Shown here: piece by piece, positions 17,287-29,128 of the stretch
Position numbering within the stretch: the stretch's first letter is position 1
How the letters are laid out: each line of letters opens with the position of its first letter
Assembly: GCF_025506355.1 (NCBI RefSeq)
Contig: NZ_JANZYP010000017.1
Span: forward strand, 62,001-126,000
Length of the DNA stretch: 64,000 nucleotides
Source: Sphaerisporangium corydalis
GTDB lineage: Bacteria > Actinomycetota > Actinomycetes > Streptosporangiales > Streptosporangiaceae
Reading direction: 5' to 3'
Program-made: the position numbers and the translations under genes
Notes under the pieces: model-generated
The model's database searches: none
Told to the model about the DNA's origin: nothing
The model's input: the letters and a program-made list of their open reading frames with translations, nothing else

Positions 17287-18345
17287 TCAGGAGAAGGCCA
17301 CTTCGACGTCGAGGCCGCCTCCTGGCCGGGCGCGCGCGACGAGCGTGGCGCCGTGCGCCCTGGCGATGGCGCGGACGATGGCCAGGCCGAGCCCGTGCCC
17401 GCCGGTGCCGCCGGCGCGGTGCCCGCCGAGCCGCTGGAAGGGTTCGAACAGCCGGTCGACCTGGTCGGGCGGGACCAGCGGCCCGGTGTTGCCCACCGTG
17501 ACGCGGGCCCGCCCCCCGGCCGCCGACGTCGCGATCTCGACCCGGCCGCCGGCCGTGTTGTGCCGGAGGGCGTTGCCCACCAGGTTGGTCACCAGGCTCT
17601 CGATCAGCCGGGGATCCCCGGACGCCGGGGCGGCGGCCAGCGCCGCGTGGACGTGGACGCCCCGGCGCGCGGCCTCCTGCTCGCGGGCCGCGACCACGTC
17701 CCCGGCGACGCGGGCGAGATCGACCGGTTCCCGCCGTTCGATCCCCTGCTCGCTGCCGGCCAGGGCCAGCAGGGAGTCGATGAGGTGTTCCTGCGCCTCG
17801 CCCAGCGCCAGCACCTCCTGGCACATGGCCCGCAACGTGCCGGTGGTCGCCGCCGGGTCGGCCAGCGCCACCTGGATCAGGGCCCGTTCGGCGGTCAGCG
17901 GGGTCCGCAGCTCGTGCGAGGCGTTGGCGACGAAGCGGCGCTGGGAGGCGAACGACGCCTCCAGCCGCTCGAACAGGTCGTCCAGGGTGCGGGCGAGGTC
18001 GGTGAACTCGTCGTCGCGGCCGGTCCAGTCGAGCCGGCGGTGCAGGTTGCTGGCCGAGATGTCGCGCGCGGTCGCCGTGATCGTCCGCAGCGGGTGCAGG
18101 AACCGGCCGGCGACGACCCAGCCGAGCGCGACCGAGGCCACGACCATGACGGCGAGACCGGCCGCGGAGGCGGCGAACACGGGGGAGAGGTCGAGGCCGG
18201 CCGGGGCCGAGGGGCCGCCGCGGCCCCCGGCGGGGACGGTGTGGCTCGCCTGCACGATCGGGACGGCGAGCAGGACGGCGCCCGAGAGGAGGAACGGCCC
18301 GGCGTACAGCAGGGTGAGGCGCGTGCGCAGCGTGGACCGGGCCAT
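17287..18345 (-). CDS. sensor histidine kinase (HAMP, HisKA, HATPase)
   Basis: A 352-residue kinase with two membrane helices, a short extracytoplasmic loop of roughly 40 Gly/Pro-rich residues, HAMP, phospho-acceptor [18 protein letters not shown] and ATP boxes (NLVGNALRHNTAGG, then [17 protein letters not shown]). The short loop is like that of intramembrane-sensing kinases that detect antibiotics together with an ABC exporter. ATG at 18345 gives a TGATG junction with the regulator; a GTG at 18348 is the alternative. It lies next to the ABC operon on the opposite strand. Confidence 0.92.
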   Translation of the reverse strand: MARSTLRTRLTLLYAGPFLLSGAVLLAVPIVQASHTVPAGGRGGPSAPAGLDLSPVFAASAAGLAVMVVASVALGWVVAGRFLHPLRTITATARDISASNLHRRLDWTGRDDEFTDLARTLDDLFERLEASFASQRRFVANASHELRTPLTAERALIQVALADPAATTGTLRAMCQEVLALGEAQEHLIDSLLALAGSEQGIERREPVDLARVAGDVVAAREQEAARRGVHVHAALAAAPASGDPRLIESLVTNLVGNALRHNTAGGRVEIATSAAGGRARVTVGNTGPLVPPDQVDRLFEPFQRLGGHRAGGTGGHGLGLAIVRAIARAHGATLVARARPGGGLDVEVAFS

Positions 18346-19007
18346 CACAGCCCGCCGATCCGGTATCCGGCCTCACGGACCGTGTCGATGACCGGCGGGT
18401 CGCCGAGCTTGGCGCGCAGGCGGCGGACCGTCGTCTTCACCGCCGTGGTGAACGGGTCGGCCGCCTCGTCCCAGACCCGTTCGAGCAGTTCCTCGGCGGA
18501 GACCACCCGGCCGGCCGCGCCGAGCAGGCACTCCAGCACGCCGAACTCCTTCGGGCTCAGCTCCAGGCGGCGGCCGGCGCGCGAGGCGACCCGGCGGCCG
18601 GGGTCCAGGGTCAGGTCGCCGCCGTCCAGGATCGGGGGCACCGCCGTGACGCTGCGGCGCCCGAGCGCCCGGACGCGGGCCACGAGCTCGGCGAAGTCGA
18701 ACGGCTTGGGCAGGTAGTCGTCGGCGCCCAGACCGAGGCCGTCGACCCGCTGCCTCACGGTGCCGGCGGCGGTCAGCATCAGCACCCGGCTCGTGGAGTG
18801 CGCGGCCACGATGCGCCGGCAGACCTCGTCGCCGTGCACCCCCGGCAGGTCCCGGTCCAGCACCACGACGTCGTAGCGGTTCACCGCCAGGTTCTCCAGG
18901 GCGTGTTCCCCGTCGAGGACCACGTCGACGGCCATGCCCTCGCGGCGCAACCCGGTCCCGATCGTCCGCGCCAGGACCTCGAAGTCTTCAACGACCAGCA
19001 CTCGCAT
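18345..19007 (-). CDS. OmpR/PhoB-type response regulator
   Basis: A 220-residue regulator: receiver domain MRVLVVEDFEVLART with phospho-aspartate in VVVLDRDLPGVHG and lysine in YLPKPFDFAEL, then a winged helix (LELSPKEFGVLECLLG, and TAVKTTVRRLRAKLG). The ATG at 19007 has GGGAG immediately upstream. It is the first gene of the pair with the kinase at 17287 and is the natural candidate to control the convergent ABC-2 efflux operon at 14153-17261. Confidence 0.92.
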   Translation of the reverse strand: MRVLVVEDFEVLARTIGTGLRREGMAVDVVLDGEHALENLAVNRYDVVVLDRDLPGVHGDEVCRRIVAAHSTSRVLMLTAAGTVRQRVDGLGLGADDYLPKPFDFAELVARVRALGRRSVTAVPPILDGGDLTLDPGRRVASRAGRRLELSPKEFGVLECLLGAAGRVVSAEELLERVWDEAADPFTTAVKTTVRRLRAKLGDPPVIDTVREAGYRIGGL

Positions 19008-19171
19008 GCTCCCACGATGCCAGCCCGCCGGTGGCGGCACGGTGTCGGCGGCGGCCAGGCGGCGGCACGACCGGGTACGGGACGAGCCGATCAGCCCCAT
19101 CGCGTTTCACGGCGCGGGCGGGGGTAAGGGCAGTGTCCCACCGATCGGCCCCGCGACTGAGAGGACCCACC

Positions 19172-19645
19172 ATGGACGCCATCGTGTTGCTGAAGGACGA
19201 CCACAAGACCGTCGAGAAGCTGTTCAAGCAGTTCGAGGAGGCCGGCGAGACGGCGTACAAGAAGAAGCAGGAGATCGTCGCCAGGGTGATCGAGGAGCTG
19301 ACCACCCACACCTACATCGAGGAGCGGATCTTCTACCCCGCCGCCCGTGAGGGCGCCCCCGACACCACCGGCCACGTGCTGGAGAGCGTCGAGGAGCACC
19401 ACGTCGTCGTCTGGATGCTGTCGGAGCTCAAGGACCTGGACCCCAAGGACGAGCGGTACACCGCGAAGATGACCGTCCTGATGGAGAACGTCCGCCATCA
19501 CGTCGAGGAGGAGGAGAAGGAGTGGTTCCCGCAGGTGCGTGAGGCCATGGGACGCAAGCGGCTGCAGGAGCTCGGCGAGGAGATGGCCAAGGCCAAGGCC
19601 GAGGCGCCCTCCGACCCCCTGAAGATCCCCAGCGCCGCCGAGTAG
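19172..19645 (+). CDS. hemerythrin HHE domain protein
   Basis: A 157-residue four-helix protein that binds a diiron centre through histidines and acidic residues: LLKDDHKTVEKLF at the N-terminus, TTHTYIEERIFYP, EEHHVVVWMLSEL and NVRHHVEEEEKEWFP supply the usual ligands. Such proteins sense oxygen or nitric oxide or store oxygen or iron; which applies here is not visible. GAGAGGA precedes the ATG at 19172 by 7 bases. The gene stands alone, divergent from the response regulator gene and convergent with the permease operon. Confidence 0.93.
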   Translation: MDAIVLLKDDHKTVEKLFKQFEEAGETAYKKKQEIVARVIEELTTHTYIEERIFYPAAREGAPDTTGHVLESVEEHHVVVWMLSELKDLDPKDERYTAKMTVLMENVRHHVEEEEKEWFPQVREAMGRKRLQELGEEMAKAKAEAPSDPLKIPSAAE

Positions 19646-19713
19646 CGGCGGCCGGCGGCATCGACCACCCTGAGCATCGTGGCCGATGACGCCGTTCCGG
19701 GTCCTGCGGCGGG

Positions 19714-21090
19714 TCAGCGGCGGAGCGGCCGGAGGACGAGGTACACGACCGCCGAGATGAGGAACCCGACCTCGAACGCGATGTCGCCGACCGCCGGCAC
19801 CCGCTGGGGGACCAGCCCCACGTACTGCTGCTGGTTGGAGAACAGCCACACCGACAGCACGACGCCGGCGACCATGGCGATCGGACCGGCCCAGTTGGTG
19901 TGCCGCCTGTCGAACAGCAGGGCCTCCTCGACCCGGCCGCGGCGAAGGTACCAGTCGGTCAGCACGACGGCCAGCCACGGGCCGATCCAGTAGGAGATGA
20001 CCAGCAGGAACGACTCGTACTTGTGCCCGGCGTCCTCCAGCCCCGACAGCGCGACCAGGAACCCGACCACGCCGCACGCCACCGCCGTCAGCGCCCTGCG
20101 GAGCGTCAGCGGCAGCCGCACGCCCATCGTCAGCAGGGACATCGCCCCCGAGTACACGTTCACCGCGTTGGCCGAGATCGCGCCGAGAGCGATCGCCAGC
20201 AGGGTCAGCCCGGCCACGAAACCGGGCAGGTGCCCGGTGAACGCGCTGGTCGGCTGGCCGAGGGCGTCGCCGCCGATGGTCACCGACGCTGCGCCGACGA
20301 CCTCCAGGACCACGCAGGGGACGAACACCCCGAGCCCGGCGAACAGCCCGACGGCCCGCCTGCTCACGTCCGGCGGGAGGTAGCGGGTGTAGTCGGCCGC
20401 GTAGGGGTTCCAGCCGGCCGCGTAGCCGAACGTCGCGCCGACGGTCAGCAGGAAGCCGCCGAGCCCTCCGCCAGCGCCCGCGAAGCCCGGCCGCGCCTTG
20501 GACAGGATGATCACCGAGGCCACCACGAAGATCACCGCGAGGACCGGGAACGCGTACTTCTCGAAGGCCTGCACGAGGTTGTGCCCGAAGAACCCCAGGG
20601 CCACCATGATCGTGACCACGACCACCAGGCACAGCCAGGCCGGCAGGCCGGTGAGCGTGTTGAGCGCCAGCGCGCCGCTGACGCTGTTGACGGCGAACCA
20701 GCCGACCCCGGCGGCCACCGAGTTGAACGCGGAGGGGATCAGGTTGCCCCAGTACCCGAAGGAGAGCCGCCCGAGGACCATCTGCGGCACCCCGGCCGAC
20801 GGCCCCCGCGCCGACAGCACGCCGTGCGAGATCGCGCCGAGGCCGGTGCCGACCAGGACGCCCAGGGCCGCCTGCCAGAAGCTCAGGCCGAACGCGGCCA
20901 CCGCCAGCACGCCGAGGAAGATCGTGGCGAATTCCAGGTTGGGCGACATCCAGGTCCACAGGAGCTGCCGGGGGACGCCGTGGCGGTCGGACAGGGGGAT
21001 GAACTCGACGCCACCGGGCTCGACCGCGGTGACCTTCGCGCCGTACTCGCCTTCGCGTACCGCGACGCCGGGGGGTTGCATGACCTTCAT
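19714..21090 (-). CDS. NCS1-family cytosine/purine permease
   Basis: A 458-residue permease with about twelve membrane helices. The segments RQLLWTWMSPNLEFATIFLG, FGYWGNLIPSAFNSVAAGVG and AAGWNPYAADYTRYLPP match the NCS1 CodB/FurD group that imports nucleobases by sodium or proton symport. The ATG at 21090 overlaps the stop of the oxygenase gene by 4 bases; a second ATG at 21081 is possible. It ends the operon deaminase, oxygenase, permease, implying that the imported base is cytosine or a modified pyrimidine. Confidence 0.9.
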   Translation of the reverse strand: MKVMQPPGVAVREGEYGAKVTAVEPGGVEFIPLSDRHGVPRQLLWTWMSPNLEFATIFLGVLAVAAFGLSFWQAALGVLVGTGLGAISHGVLSARGPSAGVPQMVLGRLSFGYWGNLIPSAFNSVAAGVGWFAVNSVSGALALNTLTGLPAWLCLVVVVTIMVALGFFGHNLVQAFEKYAFPVLAVIFVVASVIILSKARPGFAGAGGGLGGFLLTVGATFGYAAGWNPYAADYTRYLPPDVSRRAVGLFAGLGVFVPCVVLEVVGAASVTIGGDALGQPTSAFTGHLPGFVAGLTLLAIALGAISANAVNVYSGAMSLLTMGVRLPLTLRRALTAVACGVVGFLVALSGLEDAGHKYESFLLVISYWIGPWLAVVLTDWYLRRGRVEEALLFDRRHTNWAGPIAMVAGVVLSVWLFSNQQQYVGLVPQRVPAVGDIAFEVGFLISAVVYLVLRPLRR

Positions 21091-22043
21091 ACGGTGATCG
21101 CCTTCAGCTTCTCGAGGAGGTAGTCGGACGCGACGACGGGCGGGTGGGCGACCCTGCCGACGGGCGGGGCGAGCGACTCCACCACGGTCAGCGGGTCGCA
21201 CTCGTAGAAGTAGATGAGCGACACGAGCTCCTCGTCCGGGGCCGAGGCGTCGGGCGGGAGCACCCGGTGCCGCGTGGACAGCCAGCGGTCGCCCGTCCAG
21301 CGGGCCAGCAGGTCGCCGATGTTGATCGTGAACGAGTCCGGCACGAAGGGGGCGTCGATCCACTCCCCGTCCAGGGTGAACACCTGCAGCCCGCCGACGC
21401 CCGGCTGCCGCTCCAGGATCGTGACGGTCCCGAAGTCGGTGTGCGGGCCGATGCGGAACTGGCCCGGCTCCGGCTCGCCCACCTGGCGCAGCGGCGGGTA
21501 GCGGTTGATGTTCATGGTGTACGACGGGTGCCCGGCCCGTGAGGTGAAGAAGTCCTCCGCGACGCCGAGCGCGGCGGCGCACACCGCCAGCAGCTCGCCG
21601 GCCAGCGCCCGCATGCGGGCGAGGTAGGCGGTGACCAGCGCTTCCAGCTCGGGGACCTCGGCCGGCCACACGTTGGGGAGGAACCACTCCGCGTCGATCG
21701 CGGGAACGCCGATCGGCAGGTCGGCGCCGGTCGCGAAGGTCTCCTTCAGGTCGGGCGGTGTGGGCGTGCCCTCGGCGTACCCGTTGGCCTCCACGCCCGG
21801 CGGCAGCCACCCCCGCTCGCCGACCGTGGCGGCGTACCGGGCCTTGGCCCCGGCCGGCAGGGCGAAGAAGCGTTTGGCCGCCGCGCGGACCTCGGCCCGC
21901 AGCTCCGCCGGGACGCCGTGCCCGGTGACGAGCAGGAAGCCGATCTCCCGCAGCGCCGTGTCGACCTGGGCGGCCACCCCGGCCCGGTCGGCGGGGCCGC
22001 CGCCGAACCACGGGGCCAGGTCCACGACCGGGACCGTCCTCAC
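21087..22043 (-). CDS. 2-oxoglutarate/Fe(II) oxygenase of the isopenicillin N synthase family
   Basis: A 318-residue oxygenase. N-terminal DIOX_N segment (PVVDLAPWFGGG, GFLLVTGHGVPAEL), metal ligands His and Asp in IGPHTDFGTVTIL and the distal His in LSTRHRVLPP. Length and layout fit IPNS-like dioxygenases, a group that includes fungal thymine 7-hydroxylase and xanthine-type dioxygenases. Lying between a cytosine deaminase and a nucleobase permease, both by 4-base overlaps, it may oxidise a pyrimidine or its methyl group; this is inference from context. The start is a GTG at 22043. Confidence 0.87.
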   Translation of the reverse strand: MRTVPVVDLAPWFGGGPADRAGVAAQVDTALREIGFLLVTGHGVPAELRAEVRAAAKRFFALPAGAKARYAATVGERGWLPPGVEANGYAEGTPTPPDLKETFATGADLPIGVPAIDAEWFLPNVWPAEVPELEALVTAYLARMRALAGELLAVCAAALGVAEDFFTSRAGHPSYTMNINRYPPLRQVGEPEPGQFRIGPHTDFGTVTILERQPGVGGLQVFTLDGEWIDAPFVPDSFTINIGDLLARWTGDRWLSTRHRVLPPDASAPDEELVSLIYFYECDPLTVVESLAPPVGRVAHPPVVASDYLLEKLKAITV

Positions 22044-22501
22044 GCGTCCTCCCCGATGTCCTCGTACCACAGGGCCGGATGGGCGGCGATGAACGCGGTC
22101 ATCAGTTCGACGCACTCCTCGTCGTCCAGGACGGTCACCGCCACGCCGTTGGCGGCGAGCCATTCGTGCTGGCCGGTGAAGGTGCGGCTCTCGCCGACGA
22201 CCAGGCCGGTGATGCCGAACTGGCGGATCAGGCCGCTGCAGTACCAGCACGGCGACAGGGTCGTCACCATGGTGGTGCCCCGGTAGGTGCGCTGGCGGCC
22301 CGCGTCGCGGAACGCCGCCGTCTCGCCGTGCACGGAGGGGTCGCCGTCCTGGACGCGGCGGTTGCGTCCCCGGCCGAGCAGCCGCCCGTCGGCCGCGAAC
22401 AGCGCGGCCCCGATCGGGACGCCGCCCTCGGCGTACCCCTTCCTGGCCTCCTCCAGCGCCACGCCGAGCATGGCGGCAGGGCTGGCAACGTAGCTGGTCA
22501 T
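22040..22501 (-). CDS. cytosine deaminase, fungal (Fcy1) type
   Basis: A 153-residue zinc deaminase. Zinc ligands are in SVHGETAAF and SPCWYCSGLI, with the glutamate of HGE as proton shuttle. The C-terminus HPALWYEDIGE is nearly the lid sequence of yeast cytosine deaminase, which separates it from tRNA adenosine deaminases and guanine deaminases. It would convert cytosine to uracil. The ATG at 22501 was chosen at the beginning of the conserved domain. It opens the pyrimidine operon and faces the PucR regulator across a 92-base region with operator-like repeats. Confidence 0.88.
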   Translation of the reverse strand: MTSYVASPAAMLGVALEEARKGYAEGGVPIGAALFAADGRLLGRGRNRRVQDGDPSVHGETAAFRDAGRQRTYRGTTMVTTLSPCWYCSGLIRQFGITGLVVGESRTFTGQHEWLAANGVAVTVLDDEECVELMTAFIAAHPALWYEDIGEDA

Positions 22502-22535
22502 GAGCCCACTATCCCCCGGGGAAGGGACTTCGAGA

Positions 22536-22574
22536 ACGGACAGATCGTCCGTACTATGGCTACCTTCGACGGAC
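22536..22574. promoter_or_regulatory. operator-like repeats between deaminase and PucR genes
   Basis: ACGGAC (22536-22541) and GTCCGT (22547-22552) form a perfect inverted repeat with a 5-base spacer, and a third ACGGAC follows at 22569-22574. TACTAT (22552-22557) is a possible -10 for the PucR gene, and its complement could serve the deaminase operon. A palindrome TTACGTAA lies at 22576-22583. The divergent regulator gene next door is the obvious candidate to bind here. Confidence 0.5.
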
Positions 22575-22593
22575 ATTACGTAAAGGCCGATCA

Positions 22594-24099
22594 ATGGCGC
22601 TGACCCTGCGCGACCTGCTCTCCCTCGACACCCTGCGCGAGGCCCGGCCCGAGGTCCTCGCGGGGGAGGCGTCGCTGGACCGCGTGGTGCGCTGGGTCCA
22701 CTCCAGCGAGATCTACGAGATCGGCCCGCTGCTCACCGGCGGCGAGCTGCTGCTGACGACCGGCCTCGGCCTCGCGGGCGCCGACGCGGGCACCCGGCGG
22801 CACTACATGCGGGAGATCGCCGGGCGCGGCGTCGCCGGCGTGGCGCTGGAGCTCGGCCGCACCTTCCCCGAGATGCCCCGCGAGCTGGTCCAGGAGGCGC
22901 GCAGGCAGGACCTCCCGTTCGTCGCCCTGCACGCGGTGGTGCCGTTCATCCGCATCACCGAGCAGGCCAACACGCTGATCGTCGACGCCGCGAGCAGGCG
23001 GCTCCGGCTCGGCGACTCCGCCACCCGCGCGCTCAACGACGCCCTCATCGCCGGGGCGGGCGTCGCCGGGGTGCTGGCCACCGGCGCCCAGGTGATCGGC
23101 ACCCCGCTGATGCTGGTCTCCGCCAGCGGCGCGCTGGTGGCCGCGCACGGCGTGGCCGGCGACCGGGAGGCCTGGCGTGCCGTCGAGGACGCCGCCTGCG
23201 AGGCGCCGGTCGCCCTGCACGGGCAGCCGTGGGGGCGGCTGGTCGCCGGGCCGGGCTCGGCCCTGCCCGCCGAGGACCTGGCGACCGCCCTGGAACGGAC
23301 GGCCGTGGCGCTGGTGCTGGCCATGCTGCGCACCGGCAGCCCGCCGAGCGAGCGGGACCGCCAGGCCTCCGCGCTGCTGCGCGACCTGATCGAGGGCACC
23401 GCCGAGGCAGACTCCGGCGTGCGGGCGATGATGGCCGGCTTCCACCCGGCGCCCGACCACGTGCTCGTCGGGGTCGCGGCCGACTCGCTGGAGACGGCGG
23501 CGGCACCGGCCGTGATCGACCGGGCCGCCCACATCCTGCACACCCCCGCGCTGCGGGGCAGGGTCTCCCGGCTGGTGCTCGGCGCGCTGTCGGTGCCGCG
23601 CGCGGTGACCGACGCCGTCGGCGCGGTGTCCCAGGCGCTCGACGAGGCCCTGCGGCGGCTGAGCGCCCCGCAGCTCCAGGTCGCGGTGGGGCACCCGGCC
23701 GCCGACCTCGCCGAGCTGGGCCCGTCCCTGCGCGACGCGCGGGCGGCGCTCGGCCTGCGCCCGGCGGCGCGGCTGGTCACCACCCGCGCCCTGGCCCTGG
23801 ACCTGGAGCTGACCCGGCACGGGGACGCCGGGCACGCCGCCGACCTGGTCCGCCGCACGATCTCGCCGCTGGTGGACTGGGACGAGGCGCACCGCACCCG
23901 GCTCGTCGGGACACTGGAGGTGTTCCTGTTGCACGGGTGCAGCGCGACCCGGGCGGCCGCCGTCCTGCACCTCGGCCGCCAGACGTTCTACCAGCGGCTC
24001 CAGCGCATCGAGGCCCTGCTCGGCTACACCGTCACCGACCCCGACGTCCACGCCGCGCTGCTGCTGGCGACGGCGGCCCACCGGGTCGCCGACCGGTGA
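22594..24099 (+). CDS. PucR-family transcriptional regulator
   Basis: A 501-residue regulator. The N-terminal PucR/PurC-like domain (LRDLLSLDTLREARPEVLAG, then GELLLTTGLGL) occupies residues 1-125, a central GGDEF-like region follows, and the C-terminal helix-turn-helix is in HGCSATRAAAVLHLGRQTFY. Members respond to purine or pyrimidine breakdown products and control neighbouring catabolic genes. AAAGG stands 7 bases before the ATG. It is divergent from the deaminase/oxygenase/permease operon, its likely target, and its stop lies only one base from the convergent GH59 stop. Confidence 0.9.
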   Translation: MALTLRDLLSLDTLREARPEVLAGEASLDRVVRWVHSSEIYEIGPLLTGGELLLTTGLGLAGADAGTRRHYMREIAGRGVAGVALELGRTFPEMPRELVQEARRQDLPFVALHAVVPFIRITEQANTLIVDAASRRLRLGDSATRALNDALIAGAGVAGVLATGAQVIGTPLMLVSASGALVAAHGVAGDREAWRAVEDAACEAPVALHGQPWGRLVAGPGSALPAEDLATALERTAVALVLAMLRTGSPPSERDRQASALLRDLIEGTAEADSGVRAMMAGFHPAPDHVLVGVAADSLETAAAPAVIDRAAHILHTPALRGRVSRLVLGALSVPRAVTDAVGAVSQALDEALRRLSAPQLQVAVGHPAADLAELGPSLRDARAALGLRPAARLVTTRALALDLELTRHGDAGHAADLVRRTISPLVDWDEAHRTRLVGTLEVFLLHGCSATRAAAVLHLGRQTFYQRLQRIEALLGYTVTDPDVHAALLLATAAHRVADR

Positions 24100-24100
24100 G

Positions 24101-26821
<2,721 letters not shown>

Positions 26822-29128
26822 TCAGCCGGGCGGGTCGCCGAGGTCGCGCAGCCGCCGCCGGATCTCGGTCACCTGCATCGGCTCGGCGATCCCGTCCCAG
26901 GGGGCGAGCGCCGCCAGCCCCTTCTCCCGCTGGGCGCGCAGGCTCCGCGGCTCGGCCACCGCCAGGTGGAGACGGGCGAGCGCCGTGCTCACGCCCGTCG
27001 CCGGCAGCCGCCGCAGCGCCGAGCGCAGCAGCCGCGCGGCCTCGCGGTGCCTGGCCGCCGGCAGCGCCGCCGCCTGGTGCACCTGGCAGCGGGCCCGCCC
27101 GATGGTGTCCCCGGCCTCCTCGTACCCCCGCACGGCCGCGTCGTGGTTGGCCATCGCGTCGTGCGCGCGGCCGAGGTACCAGTGCACGATCGCCAGGAGC
27201 TCGTGGGCGTGGGCCTCGGCGTTCGCGTCCCCCGCCTGCCGGGCGAACTCCAGGGCACGCACCAGGGTGGCCAGCGCGTCGGCGTACAGGCGGTCCGCCT
27301 CGTCGGTGCGGTCCTCGAAGCCGCTCGCCTGGCCCCGGCGGATCTGCAGCACCGCCATGTTGATCCACCGCGTGGCCTGCCCCGTGGCGTCCCCGCCCGC
27401 CAGGGCCTGGCCGTACTGGACGAGCGACGCCTCCACGGCCGCGAACTCGTCGCCGGTCGCCAGCAGCGTCGCCGCCCGGGCCAGGTGGATCTGGGCCGGC
27501 CAGGACTCCACGCCCGGCTGGAGGCCCGCGGCGCCGTCGAGATGCTCCTGGGCCACGCCCGGCTCGCCCAGCACCAGGGCGATCAGGCACAGCCGCAGCT
27601 CGGCGGTCGCCCGGACGTCGGCGTCGCCGAGGACCCGCGCCGCGTGCGCCAGGGCGCGGGCCGTCTCGCGCCGCTCCTTGTGCCGCTGCTCCAGCAGGAA
27701 CCACACCTCCAGGGCGTCCGCGATCCGCCACAGCGGCCCCGCCGCCCACGCGGCCGGCCGGCGCGTCCGCAGGATCGCCAGCAGCGCCTTGTCCTCGATG
27801 CCGAACCAGCCGCGCGCCTCGGCCGAGGGCAGCCGCTCGGCGAAGAAGTCGGCCCGGTCGGCGAACCGCTCCACCAGCCGCCGCCACGCCGCCTCCCAGT
27901 CGTCGGGCGGCGGCACGATCGCCCGTGCCGCGTCGACCACGCGGACCCGCGACTCCCGCACCCGCTCCACCAGCCCGTGCTGGCTCAGCTCCTCCATCGC
28001 CTGGTCGACCTCGCGTTCGGCCCCGCCGGCCAGCGCGGCGGCCGCGTCCCCGCCGAGCTCGGCCAGCGGCGCCCGCGCGAGCAGGGTGAGCAGCCGCCGC
28101 GCCGCCGGGCGCACCCGGCGCAGCTGCGCGGCCAGCAGCACCTGCAGGGTGAGGTCGTGCGGCCCGCGCTCCAGGTCGGCGACCAGCGTCGCGATCGGGA
28201 CCCTCGGGTTCTCCGCCAGCCAGCGGGCGATGCCGGCCGCCATCGCGGGCCTGCGCAGGAACAGCTCCGCCAGCCTGCCGGTGGCGGCCGGGTCGGCCTC
28301 GACCCGCGCCCTCGGCACCCGCGAGCTCAGCAGCGCCATGCCGTCCGCCGCCGTCAGCGGGCCGACCTGGACGACGGCCACGTCCGAGGGGACCGCGTCG
28401 CCGTCGCCGGACTTGACGTCCCCGGCGACGACCACCCGGCCGCCCTGCACGTGCCGGGGGAGCCAGGCCACCTGGCTCCATCGCTCGACGTTGTCCAGCA
28501 GCAGCACCCGGCCGGTGCCGCGCAGCGCGGCCAGGACCTCCTGCGCCGCCCCCTCGGCGCCCTCGATGGACCCGAGCGGCCGGCCGAGGGCGCGCAGCAC
28601 CCGCTCGACCACGCTCGCCGTGTCCTCGGGCTCGTCGCGGTCCTGCCCGCGCAGGTCCACGTAGTGCTGCCGCTCGGGTTCGGGCGCCAGCCGCCACCCG
28701 GCCTCGACGGCCAGCGCGGAGGTCCCGATGCCGGGCACGCCGCGCACCACGACCAGCCCCCGGTCCAGGGCGCGCGACGTCACCTCCTCGGCCGCCGCGT
28801 CCCGGCCGACCAGCGGCCCGGCCCGGCGGGGGAGCCGCTCGGGGGTCAGCGGGGGTGGCGGCGGTGGCCGGTCGCGCGTGCGCAGCCACCGGGTGGACAC
28901 CAGGAACAGCGCCGTGCCGACGGCGAGCCCGGCCGGGATCAGCGGCAGCAGGCGGTCGAACGCCATGTCCGCCAGGATGGCCACGCCCAGCGACGGCCCG
29001 AAGGTGGCGGCGACGGCCAGCAGCTCCGCGCGGTTCCTCGGCAGCAGCACGCGCAGCCCGGACGGCCACCCGGCCTTCGGCCCGGCCGGCCACCGGCGCC
29101 TCCCCCGCCGCTGGTCGCCGGCCTTCAC
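26822..29128 (-). CDS. membrane-anchored STAND-like NTPase with TPR domain, P-loop lysine missing
   Basis: A 768-residue protein. Two membrane helices at residues about 36-56 and 60-79 and a Pro-rich linker lead into an NB-ARC-like domain: [11 protein letters not shown]-loop GVPGIGTS (130-137), Walker [10 protein letters not shown] (207-215) and a winged-helix region with [16 protein letters not shown]. The P-loop lysine is replaced by threonine 136. From about residue 480 to the end helical TPR-type repeats dominate. The GTG at 29128 overlaps the fused permease stop by 4 bases. NLR-like proteins of this build usually sense a signal and drive an effector; none is visible in this chain. Confidence 0.85.
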   Translation of the reverse strand: MKAGDQRRGRRRWPAGPKAGWPSGLRVLLPRNRAELLAVAATFGPSLGVAILADMAFDRLLPLIPAGLAVGTALFLVSTRWLRTRDRPPPPPPLTPERLPRRAGPLVGRDAAAEEVTSRALDRGLVVVRGVPGIGTSALAVEAGWRLAPEPERQHYVDLRGQDRDEPEDTASVVERVLRALGRPLGSIEGAEGAAQEVLAALRGTGRVLLLDNVERWSQVAWLPRHVQGGRVVVAGDVKSGDGDAVPSDVAVVQVGPLTAADGMALLSSRVPRARVEADPAATGRLAELFLRRPAMAAGIARWLAENPRVPIATLVADLERGPHDLTLQVLLAAQLRRVRPAARRLLTLLARAPLAELGGDAAAALAGGAEREVDQAMEELSQHGLVERVRESRVRVVDAARAIVPPPDDWEAAWRRLVERFADRADFFAERLPSAEARGWFGIEDKALLAILRTRRPAAWAAGPLWRIADALEVWFLLEQRHKERRETARALAHAARVLGDADVRATAELRLCLIALVLGEPGVAQEHLDGAAGLQPGVESWPAQIHLARAATLLATGDEFAAVEASLVQYGQALAGGDATGQATRWINMAVLQIRRGQASGFEDRTDEADRLYADALATLVRALEFARQAGDANAEAHAHELLAIVHWYLGRAHDAMANHDAAVRGYEEAGDTIGRARCQVHQAAALPAARHREAARLLRSALRRLPATGVSTALARLHLAVAEPRSLRAQREKGLAALAPWDGIAEPMQVTEIRRRLRDLGDPPG

